Origin: Flavobacterium tibetense
GTDB lineage: Bacteria; Bacteroidota; Bacteroidia; Flavobacteriales; Flavobacteriaceae
NCBI RefSeq assembly: GCF_003293845.1
Contig: NZ_QLST01000007.1
Span: 1-64,000 of the forward strand
DNA length: 64,000 nucleotides
Reading direction: 5' to 3'
A model generated the notes under the pieces. That model was given only the letters and a program-made list of their open reading frames with translations. It had not been told where the DNA came from and did not search any database. Below, piece after piece: positions 48,301 through 55,966 of this stretch; position 1 is the stretch's first letter; each line of letters opens with the position of its first letter. A program made the position numbers and the translations under genes.

Positions 48301-49790
48301 TCTTTGAAAGTAAGAAAGTTTAGGGTTGATAAGCGATTGGATATTTCATTTAATTTCGAAATGCGATCCATGCGCTCTTTTTCTTCAATTTCCAAGTTTT
48401 TCGTTATGGTAATGTCGCGAATGATAGAAGAATAACCAATGATTTCAAATATTTCATTTCTTTTTACGGCTACTTTTTGTGAAACCCAGATAATTTCGTT
48501 GTTTTTCTTGCGTATTGGAAATTCTAAGATGTCAAAGTCATTATAATCTAAGTTTTCAGGACGATAAAAATCAATGATTTTTTCTTTGTAATTTTCTACA
48601 ATAAAATAACTAAAATGTTTACCAATGATTTCATCAAAATCGTATCCTAATAATTCGGTTGAAAATTTATTTACATAAGTAATGTAACCCCATTGGTCGC
48701 TTTCATAAATAATATCTTTAGCGCTTTGGATTAAATCGTAATACTTTTTTTCTAATTCTACTTTGCTAGTAACATCTTGTCCGGTAGCTACAAATAAATT
48801 GTCGTTATGCTTTACGTCGGTCCATTGAATGTATTTGTAATCACCATTTTTACATTTTAGTTTTCTTATGTATAGCTGATTTGGAACAAACTTTAAATTG
48901 TAATCTATGGGTTCAAAATCCTTGTCTTCTGTTAATTTCCAAAATCCGTCACGTAATACTTCAGTGTTGGAAAATCCTAAAATCTTAAGAATGGTTTCGT
49001 TGCAAAATAATACATTGCCAAATTTATCTGTTGCTATGATTATGGAATTGGTATTGTTTATGATTTCATTGGTAAATAAGAACTTTCGATTGTTTTGAAT
49101 TGTATTTAATCGTCTAGCAAAATTTATAATTAGTAAGATAAAATTAGCATTAATTAAAGCAATTATTGTTTCCTTTTCAGTCGTATTTAGTAATAGTAAA
49201 GCAAATAGATATACAAATGTGAGTGAAATAAAAATCAAATGATTTTTAAAACTTTTAAAAATAACAAACGAAAAGAAAAGAAGTAACAAATACTCTGAGA
49301 AAAGGGTAAAATTAATAGTTTGAGAAGCTGTTGATATAGTTATGTGAGCAAAATAACCAAAGAAACAAATAGAAAAAAGTGACATTGCATACTTTTTTAA
49401 ACTCGTGTAAGAGGTAAGCAAATAGCCTATCATACAAACCAAGCCCAATAAATATGAATAAATTAACTCTTCATGATTGTGGTAATCAAAGATTTGATAA
49501 AATAGCTCAGCTACTGGAAAGATAATACTTAAATACAAAAAGTAATACGAATATTCGTTTTTGGAAAAACTTTCTTTTAATTCGTCAATAAAGCTATAAT
49601 TTTTTGGTAATGTTTTTTTCTTATTGATATATAAGAACAAAATCAATACTCCTATTGCTAAACTGTAAAGTAATACACAGCTAGCAATAACAGAGTTTTC
49701 GAAAATAGTAAACAAGGAAAAAGGCACCTGCTCAAATGAAAGCCCAAGTGCTAGGTCGAAATATTTGATTAGAAAGTAATTACAAAACAT
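45393..49790 (-). CDS. Hybrid sensor histidine kinase with PAS, GAF and two receiver domains
   Basis: 1465 residues. An N-terminal membrane region of about seven helices (residues 1-225) is followed by PAS (about 240-345), PAS (350-465), GAF (485-640), GAF (665-805) and PAS (815-935). The HisKA domain has the phospho-acceptor H974 in FLANMSHEIRTPLNG. The HATPase_c domain has NLLSNAIKFTPKG, DTGIGIKEENK and GGTGLGLSI. The first receiver (about 1200-1310) is divergent but keeps LLIEDNPS and VMLDLEY. The second is canonical, with D1395 in DIVLMDIQMPVMNGYEAS and K in FIVKPIDK. No DNA-binding output domain, so phosphate must pass to a separate regulator. The input signal is unknown. Confidence 0.9.
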   Translation of the reverse strand: MFCNYFLIKYFDLALGLSFEQVPFSLFTIFENSVIASCVLLYSLAIGVLILFLYINKKKTLPKNYSFIDELKESFSKNEYSYYFLYLSIIFPVAELFYQIFDYHNHEELIYSYLLGLVCMIGYLLTSYTSLKKYAMSLFSICFFGYFAHITISTASQTINFTLFSEYLLLLFFSFVIFKSFKNHLIFISLTFVYLFALLLLNTTEKETIIALINANFILLIINFARRLNTIQNNRKFLFTNEIINNTNSIIIATDKFGNVLFCNETILKILGFSNTEVLRDGFWKLTEDKDFEPIDYNLKFVPNQLYIRKLKCKNGDYKYIQWTDVKHNDNLFVATGQDVTSKVELEKKYYDLIQSAKDIIYESDQWGYITYVNKFSTELLGYDFDEIIGKHFSYFIVENYKEKIIDFYRPENLDYNDFDILEFPIRKKNNEIIWVSQKVAVKRNEIFEIIGYSSIIRDITITKNLEIEEKERMDRISKLNEISNRLSTLNFLTFKDLKTLIEHISVEASAGLGVDRVSLWDYFEDYIVLSNIFVKSENKHYNDLTLYKKDFPKYFKAIEEIPVLVASNALTNVHTEEFVEVYFKNYNIKSLLDVPIYISGKLVAISCFEATNEIKNWTNEDINFAKTVSDIIALAIETLKRKEAENQILYKNKILITLAEVTSNLIRKQRIEDLFDESLVVIARTIETDRFYYFENNLETNLISQRFEWVSEQEFTEIDNPELQNMSLDAFPEFKESVTKNDFFSRIVSQMPDSNMKVALESQNILSILIIPLFYKDVFLGFIGFDDCKSERIWKEEEINILRTLANNIATTIIRIKNENAIQESEEKFKLLANNIPAAVYLVKYDEARSKVYLNNEIEKLTGYSKEEFLTNRIKLSDLYHPEDKQKALTIIEKAVKNKKSFVITCRLIKKDGSEVWIEEYGEAIVMNNKVEYLEGVLLDITERKSAQEAILAREIAENSNKAKSEFLANMSHEIRTPLNGIIGFSKLLLNTGINETQKQYLQTVNQSAESLLDVVNDILDISKIEAGKLSIENSKSSLIDIVYDSVDMMKFNAHQKNLELIVNIDNDVDCAIWTDQIRLKQILQNLLSNAIKFTPKGQIEIKIETVEKKTDWSKIKFAVIDTGIGIKEENKLKILEPFSQEDTSTTRKFGGTGLGLSITNSLLKLMKSELNIESTINEGSTFSFILETKTENCERHKILENNAIKEALLIEDNPSTAAVIIKMFEDFDIQVDRSTKEKIIEDISTKPSVQLVMLDLEYISKAKCIEILKELNHFPNIACLVMQNVTSSFIINENLKNKKYFSVIKPIKINVIQNILNKINNPAAIAKQNELTKSTKNKSRASLLIVEDNKINMLLTKTLVQKSFPNLTISEATNGLEAVELFNTNVFDIVLMDIQMPVMNGYEASLRIKELHPKTIIIALTAGIIAGEREKCMDIGMNDFIVKPIDKTIFENTLIKWLNRNEN

Positions 49791-49911
49791 TGCCTTGTTT
49801 TAAATCTTATTTAAAGATATTAAAAAATCTTTTTCCTTTGTTAAATTAGGATAAAAATATGGTTAATTCATATATTTTCACTAAAATTGGTGGTTTTTTA
49901 CACCCATAAAA

Positions 49912-52083
49912 ATGAAAAATATAAAAAAATTAGTTGTTTTACTACTATTGTCATCGTTTTCAATAGTAGCCCAAGAAAAAATTACGCTTGAAGAAATTTG
50001 GGGTGGAGCCTTTAGAACCAAAGGAATGGATGAACTAAACGCCATGAAAACCACCAACCAATACACCGTTTTAAACTTCGATAGGGCCAGCAGAAGTTCG
50101 CAAATTGATTTATACGACTTCGCTACTTTAGAAAAAGTAAGCACGTTGCTTTCTTCCAAAGATTTTTCGCAATTGCAAGGAATCGATAGTTACACGTTCA
50201 ATAAAAAGGAAAATCAAATCTTAATTGCCAATAATTCAGAGCAAATTTTCAGACATTCGGCAGTTTCTGATTACTTTTTATATGATATTGCTTCGAAATC
50301 GCTTACAAAAATTGCGGAGTACAAAATTCAAGAACCAACTTTTTCGCCTGACGGAACCAAAATTGCTTTTGCTTACCAAAACAATTTATATGTTTACGAA
50401 ATTGCTTCCAAGAAAACCCAACAAATCACAACCGATGGCAAGAAAAACAGCATCATAAACGGTATTACGGATTGGGTTTACGAAGAAGAATTTGGTTTTG
50501 TAAGAGCCTTTGATTGGAATGCAACTGGAACAAAATTAGCGTACATAAAATTCGACGAATCACAAGTGTCAGAATTCTCAATGGATTTATACAACAGAGG
50601 ATTATATCCAGCACAAGAAGTGTTCAAATATCCAAAAGCGGGCGAGAAAAATGCAGTAGTTTCTTTACATTTGTTTGATGTAGCTTCCAATAAAACGCAA
50701 ACCGTAAATTTATCGAATTACAACGATTTTTACATTGCTAGAATCCAATGGACAAACGATGCCAATGTGCTTTCGGCTCAAGTTTTAAATCGTCACCAAA
50801 ACAATTTAGATATATTGTTCATTGACGGAAATTCGGGAACTTCCAAAGTGGTTTTAAACGAAAAAGACAAAACCTACGTTGATGTTACGGATAATTTAAC
50901 GTTCTTGAAAGACAACAGTTTCATTTGGACTTCAGAAAAAAGCGGTTTCAATCATATTTATCACTACGATAAAACGGGTAAACTAAAAAAACAAATCACA
51001 ACTGGAAATTGGGAAGTAACCGCTTACTACGGTTTCGATGAAAAATCAGGAACGGTGTATTACCAATCGGTTGAAAATGGTTCAATCAATAGAGATGTTT
51101 ACGCAATCAACATCAACGGAAAAAACAAAAAACGATTAACTACAGCAGTTGGAACTAATCGAGCAACATTTAGTCCAAATTTCCAATATTTTATCAATTC
51201 CTTTTCGAGTGCTACCAAAGCACCAATGTTCACATTAAACGATTCCAAATCTGGAAATGTGATTAAAACGATAGTTTCTAACGAAGCTTTGGAACAAAAA
51301 TTAGCAAAATACGATGTAGCTCCAAAAGAATTTACAACTATTACTACAGAAAAAGGTCATACATTAAACGCTTGGTTTATTAAACCTAAAGATTTTGACC
51401 CAAATAAAAAATATCCTGTTTTTATGTACCAATATTCGGGTCCAGGTTCGCAACAAGTAGCCAATCAATGGAACGGAACAAATGATTATTGGTTTATGAT
51501 GTTAGCCCAACAAGGCTATATCGTAGCTTGCGTAGACGGAAGAGGAACCGGTTTCAAAGGTGCCGAATTCAAAAAATGCACGTACAAAGAACTAGGAAAG
51601 TTTGAAGTAGAAGACCAAATCGATGCTGCCAAATTAATCGGAAATTATCCGTATGTGGATAAATCAAGAATTGGAATTTTCGGTTGGAGCTACGGCGGAT
51701 TTATGAGTAGCAACTGTATTTTAAAAGGAAACGATGTGTTCAAAGCAGCAATTGCAGTGGCACCAGTTACGAGTTGGAGATACTACGATACCATTTACAC
51801 CGAGCGTTACATGCAAACACCGCAAGAAAACGCTTCGGGTTACGATGAAAATTCACCAATCAATCACGTGAGTAAATTGAAAGGAAATTACTTATTAATT
51901 CATGGAACATCTGACGATAACGTGCACGTGCAAAACGCAATGGTCATGATTGAAGCCTTAGTTCAAGCTAACAAACAATTCGATTGGGCTATTTATCCTG
52001 ATAAAAACCACGGTATTTACGGCGGAAAAACTCGTTTGCAATTGTATACCAAAATGACCAATTTCATTAAAGAAAAATTATAA
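49912..52083 (+). CDS. S9 family dipeptidyl peptidase IV
   Basis: Exported serine exopeptidase releasing Xaa-Pro or Xaa-Ala dipeptides. 723 residues with signal peptide MKNIKKLVVLLLLSSFSIVAQ. Beta-propeller domain about residues 40-480, with the substrate-N-terminus-binding Glu motif WVYEEEF (DPP-IV type). Alpha/beta hydrolase domain with catalytic S593 in GWSYGGFMS, D668 in HGTSDDNVHVQ and H700 in DKNHGIYG. Two POT peptide symporter genes follow after 1 and 3 nt, so the operon couples peptide cleavage to uptake. Confidence 0.95.
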   Translation: MKNIKKLVVLLLLSSFSIVAQEKITLEEIWGGAFRTKGMDELNAMKTTNQYTVLNFDRASRSSQIDLYDFATLEKVSTLLSSKDFSQLQGIDSYTFNKKENQILIANNSEQIFRHSAVSDYFLYDIASKSLTKIAEYKIQEPTFSPDGTKIAFAYQNNLYVYEIASKKTQQITTDGKKNSIINGITDWVYEEEFGFVRAFDWNATGTKLAYIKFDESQVSEFSMDLYNRGLYPAQEVFKYPKAGEKNAVVSLHLFDVASNKTQTVNLSNYNDFYIARIQWTNDANVLSAQVLNRHQNNLDILFIDGNSGTSKVVLNEKDKTYVDVTDNLTFLKDNSFIWTSEKSGFNHIYHYDKTGKLKKQITTGNWEVTAYYGFDEKSGTVYYQSVENGSINRDVYAININGKNKKRLTTAVGTNRATFSPNFQYFINSFSSATKAPMFTLNDSKSGNVIKTIVSNEALEQKLAKYDVAPKEFTTITTEKGHTLNAWFIKPKDFDPNKKYPVFMYQYSGPGSQQVANQWNGTNDYWFMMLAQQGYIVACVDGRGTGFKGAEFKKCTYKELGKFEVEDQIDAAKLIGNYPYVDKSRIGIFGWSYGGFMSSNCILKGNDVFKAAIAVAPVTSWRYYDTIYTERYMQTPQENASGYDENSPINHVSKLKGNYLLIHGTSDDNVHVQNAMVMIEALVQANKQFDWAIYPDKNHGIYGGKTRLQLYTKMTNFIKEKL

Positions 52084-52084
52084 T

Positions 52085-53629
52085 ATGAGCACAACTACAA
52101 CTGATCAAAAAGAATTATTCGGACATCCAACTGGGTTATTCATCCTTTTCTTAACTGAAATGTGGGAGCGTTTTTCGTTCTATGGAATGAAAGCGTTATT
52201 AATTTATTATTTGGTAAAATATCATTTGTTTTTAGATACAGAAGGTAATTTATTGGTAGGAAGTTATGCGGCTTTAGTTTATGCAACTCCAGTAATTGGT
52301 GGTTATTTAGCCGATAAATATTTAGGATTTAGAAAAGCCATCGTTTTTGGTGCAATTTTATTGGTTTTAGGTCATATTGGAATGGCTTTTGAAGGAAATG
52401 CCGCAACAAAATCAGTAACAGGTGAAATTGTTAGAGATAATTTTGCTTTACAAGTGTTTTATTTGTCGTTGGCTTTCATTGTTATGGGAGTTGGTTTTTT
52501 GAAAGCAAATATTTCTTCCTTAGTTGGTGAATTGTATGAGCAAGGTGATGTGAGAAGAGATTCTGGTTTCACTATTTTCTATATGGGAATCAATTTAGGG
52601 TCGTTTTTAGCTACTATCATTTGTGCTTGGTTAGGAGATGAATACGGATGGAGCTACGGATTTGGAGCTGCTGGAGTTGGAATGTTCTTTGGTTTGCTGA
52701 CTTTTATTTATGGAAAAAGATATTTTAAAGGAAAAGGTGAAAGCAATTATCCAGAGGCATTAAATAAAGTAACTTTTGGCTTAAAAACAGAGTATTGGAT
52801 TTACATTTTAGGAACATTATCTACATTGATTATCTGGCAAATGGTACAAAGTCATTCTATTGTTCAGAATGCTTTGATTGTTTCAGGGTTAATTTCTTTC
52901 ATTTATATTTTATATTATGCAATTACCAAATTAGATAAAATTGCTCGTGAACGTTTATTGGCATTAACAATTTTAATTGTTTTCACTATTGTGTTTTGGG
53001 CGTTATTTGAACAAGCTTATACTTCAATGAATCTTTTTGCTGATAGAGCATTAGATACAAGATTTCTTGGAGTAGATTGGAAGCCTAACCAGTTTTTAAG
53101 TTTGAATGCTTTATTCATTATTTTCTTAGCACCAGTTTTCGCTTGGATTTGGGTTAAATTAGGTAAGTACAATCCGAATACTGCGGTTAAGTTTGCTTTA
53201 GCTTTAATTTTTGTTGGATTAGGATTTGGTGTTTTAGTTTTCGGAATTTCAGTTTCTGAAGCTGGAAAAGTAGCGGCAATTTGGTTAGTATTGACCTATC
53301 TTTTACACACTATGGGAGAACTTTGTTTATCACCAGTTGGACTTTCAGCAGTTACTAAATTATCACCGGCTAAGATTGTAGGTTTTATGATGGGTGTTTG
53401 GTTCTTAGCTACGGCAAGTTCAGAATTTATAGCAGGAGTTTTAGCAAATATCGCAGCGATTGATACGAATGTAGGAGAAACATTAGCTTTAGATGTAGCG
53501 AAACCTGCTTATTTAAAATTATTCACTTACTTGTTTTATACTGGAGTTGGAATTGGGGTATTTTTATTAATCATATCACCAATTATCAAAAAATTAATGC
53601 ACGGAGTAGACAAAGAATTAAATAAATAA
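52085..53629 (+). CDS. POT family proton-dependent di/tripeptide symporter
   Basis: Inner-membrane major-facilitator peptide transporter. 514 residues, about 12-14 helices. POT signatures: LTEMWERFSFYGMKALLIYYL (ExxERF proton-coupling motif) near the N-terminus, then ADKYLGFRKAIVFGA, FTIFYMGINLGSF (PTR2 signature) and LFEQAYTSMNLFAD. It starts 1 nt after the DPP-IV stop and is followed 3 nt later by a paralog. Likely substrates: dipeptides released by DPP-IV. Confidence 0.93.
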   Translation: MSTTTTDQKELFGHPTGLFILFLTEMWERFSFYGMKALLIYYLVKYHLFLDTEGNLLVGSYAALVYATPVIGGYLADKYLGFRKAIVFGAILLVLGHIGMAFEGNAATKSVTGEIVRDNFALQVFYLSLAFIVMGVGFLKANISSLVGELYEQGDVRRDSGFTIFYMGINLGSFLATIICAWLGDEYGWSYGFGAAGVGMFFGLLTFIYGKRYFKGKGESNYPEALNKVTFGLKTEYWIYILGTLSTLIIWQMVQSHSIVQNALIVSGLISFIYILYYAITKLDKIARERLLALTILIVFTIVFWALFEQAYTSMNLFADRALDTRFLGVDWKPNQFLSLNALFIIFLAPVFAWIWVKLGKYNPNTAVKFALALIFVGLGFGVLVFGISVSEAGKVAAIWLVLTYLLHTMGELCLSPVGLSAVTKLSPAKIVGFMMGVWFLATASSEFIAGVLANIAAIDTNVGETLALDVAKPAYLKLFTYLFYTGVGIGVFLLIISPIIKKLMHGVDKELNK

Positions 53630-53632
53630 ACT

Positions 53633-55450
53633 ATGAGTCAAACAAATTCAACAGACCACTTTTTTAAAGATACCGTATTAGGACATCCATCGGGGCTATT
53701 TGTATTGTTTTTTACCGAAATGTGGGAACGATTTTCTTTTTATGGAATGCGTTCATTGCTAGTTCTATTTTTCATGGCTTCTGTTGTTGATGGAGGTTGG
53801 GGTTGGGATCAAGGAACAGCATCTTCACTTTTCGGATCTTATGTTGGTTTAGTTTATCTTTCGACTATGCTCGGAGGTTATTTTGCTGATAAAAAAATTG
53901 GTTATAGATGGGCTGTAGTTATTGGCGCTTTGTTGATGACTTTGGGTCATTTTTCTATGGCATTTGAAACGCAATTCACTATTTATCTTGGACTTGTTTT
54001 ACTTGTTTTTGGCAATGGATTTTTTAAGCCTAATATGACTTCAATCATTTCAGAAATGTACAAAGACAGACCTGAAAAGAAAGACGGAGCTTACACTATT
54101 TTTTACATGGGTGTAAATGCTGGTGCTTTCTTCGGAATTTTACTTTGTGGTTATTTAGGTGAAAAAGTGGGATGGGGCTATGGTTTTGGATTAGCAGGAA
54201 TTTTTATGTTTTTAGGATTGGTTCAGTTTTGGTTGTCCCAAAGTATTTTTGGTGATATTGGATTGAAACCAGTTAAAAAAGATGTTGAAGAACTTGCTAA
54301 ACTTGATACTGACAAAAGAGTTCCTTTCACTCCTTGGCAATTAGTTGTGATTGCTATATCAACGACTTTAGGCTTACTTTGGATAATAAATGCGCCAGCA
54401 ACTAAAATTTCAAAAATATCAGGTGGAAATTTTAATGTTTTTGGTTTTCTAGGCGAAAACGGAAATGCAATAGCCATTCTCACAGCCTTAGTTTTATTTA
54501 TAATTTTATTGGTTTATAGAATTACTCAATATTCAAAAACTACAAGAGAAAAATTAATTGCTGTTACTTTTTTTGCATTTATTACTATTTTCTTCTGGGC
54601 AATTTTTGAACAATCACCAAATAGTTTAACAGTTTTTGCTGAAAAATATACAAATAGAATCTTAACAGGGAATTCCAGCGCCATATTTTTGGTAATTAAT
54701 TCTTTAATGACAATTGTTCCTCTGATCATTATTAATTGGGTAATGTTTTTATTGTTTAGAAAAACATTTGCTAAATATTCAGTTGCAAGTATTGTATTAA
54801 GTATCAGTTTTGTAATTATTTGGATTATTGCATTATGGATGTTAGTTAAAGATTATTACACTGCTGGATACTTGGAATTATCTGATGCTACCTTAGAGTT
54901 TTTAAGAATTAAGAAAACAACAGAAGCTTTAACAGAAGTCCCAGCAACTTGGTTTTCAACTCTTAACTCTTTGTTTATTATTACTTTAGCGCCATTATTT
55001 TCAAAAGTTTGGGAAAGTAAATACAATCCAAATGCTAATGTAAAATATGGAATTGGAATGTTCTTGTTGGCATTAGGAATGGCATGTGTTGCATTTGGAG
55101 CAATGGGTATTGAACCAGGAGCTCAAACAGCATCGGTGAGTATGATTTGGTTAATTTTAGTATATCTTTTTCATACCATGGGAGAATTGTGTATTTCACC
55201 AGTTGGTTTATCATACGTGAGTAAATTAGTTCCAGCAAGAATGATTGCTTTTATGTTTGGTGTTTGGTATTTGGCAGTTGCTATTGGTATGAAAGGAGCT
55301 GGTATGTTTGGAGAGGAAGTTGAGGCAATTGCTGACAAAAACGGAATTAGTTATTTCTTCTGGATGTTAACTTTTGTTTCTGTAGCTATTGGAGTTTTAT
55401 CAATTGTGATGTCACCAATCATCAAAAAACTAATGCACGGCGTGCGTTAA
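53633..55450 (+). CDS. POT family proton-dependent di/tripeptide symporter (longer paralog)
   Basis: 605 residues, same family as the preceding gene: FTEMWERFSFYGMRSLLVLFF, ADKKIGYRWAVVIGA, YTIFYMGVNAGAFFGIL and IFEQSPNSLTVFAEKYTNR. About 90 residues longer than its neighbour because of extra loops and an additional hydrophobic hairpin between the two halves. The two copies side by side suggest duplication with split substrate range. No separate promoter is seen. Confidence 0.93.
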   Translation: MSQTNSTDHFFKDTVLGHPSGLFVLFFTEMWERFSFYGMRSLLVLFFMASVVDGGWGWDQGTASSLFGSYVGLVYLSTMLGGYFADKKIGYRWAVVIGALLMTLGHFSMAFETQFTIYLGLVLLVFGNGFFKPNMTSIISEMYKDRPEKKDGAYTIFYMGVNAGAFFGILLCGYLGEKVGWGYGFGLAGIFMFLGLVQFWLSQSIFGDIGLKPVKKDVEELAKLDTDKRVPFTPWQLVVIAISTTLGLLWIINAPATKISKISGGNFNVFGFLGENGNAIAILTALVLFIILLVYRITQYSKTTREKLIAVTFFAFITIFFWAIFEQSPNSLTVFAEKYTNRILTGNSSAIFLVINSLMTIVPLIIINWVMFLLFRKTFAKYSVASIVLSISFVIIWIIALWMLVKDYYTAGYLELSDATLEFLRIKKTTEALTEVPATWFSTLNSLFIITLAPLFSKVWESKYNPNANVKYGIGMFLLALGMACVAFGAMGIEPGAQTASVSMIWLILVYLFHTMGELCISPVGLSYVSKLVPARMIAFMFGVWYLAVAIGMKGAGMFGEEVEAIADKNGISYFFWMLTFVSVAIGVLSIVMSPIIKKLMHGVR

Positions 55451-55500
55451 AAAACATTTGGCATTCTTTTTGACTTTATAAATTTAAAATGAAATTATAT

Positions 55501-55962
55501 ATGAAAAAATTACTATTGATAGCGTTTTTGATTTTAAGTACAACAACCATCAACGCGCAAGAATTGACTTGGCATACCGATGTAAGCAAAGCATCAGAAA
55601 TTGCCATGAAAGAGAAAAAACCTTTGTTGATGTTCTTTACAGGTTCGGATTGGTGTGGCTGGTGTATTCGTTTGCAAAAGGAAGTTTTTAAAACACCAGA
55701 ATTCGAAAAATGGGCAAAAACCAATGTAGTTTTGGTTGATTTGGATTATCCAAGAAGAACACCTCAACCAGAGGAGATTAAAACGCAAAATCAGCAATTA
55801 CAAGCAATGTTTCGTGTGCAGGGTTATCCAACTATTTGGTTCGTAAATCCAGAGAAAAAAGACGGAACAATCAACTTAAATGGTTTAGGAAATACAGGTT
55901 ATGTAGCTGGCGGACCTGATAAATGGTTGGCAACTGCCAATGATATCTTAAAAAAGAAATAA
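55501..55962 (+). CDS. Exported thioredoxin-family protein
   Basis: 153 residues from the ATG at 55501 (an ATG 12 nt upstream gives MKLYMKK and is less likely). Signal peptide MKKLLLIAFLILSTTTINAQ, then a thioredoxin fold with SDWCGWCIRLQKEVF. The active site WCGWC has the CxxC cysteines at about residues 54 and 57. The rest contains WAKTNVVLVDLDYPRR and FRVQGYPTIWFVNPEK (cis-Pro). Periplasmic disulfide oxidoreductase or isomerase-like; partner unknown. Confidence 0.88.
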   Translation: MKKLLLIAFLILSTTTINAQELTWHTDVSKASEIAMKEKKPLLMFFTGSDWCGWCIRLQKEVFKTPEFEKWAKTNVVLVDLDYPRRTPQPEEIKTQNQQLQAMFRVQGYPTIWFVNPEKKDGTINLNGLGNTGYVAGGPDKWLATANDILKKK

Positions 55963-55966
55963 GAAA

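Noticed and set aside
49881..50159. Antisense open frames within DPP-IV, M16 and other large genes
   Set aside because: Low-complexity shadows of real genes with no domain or start context.
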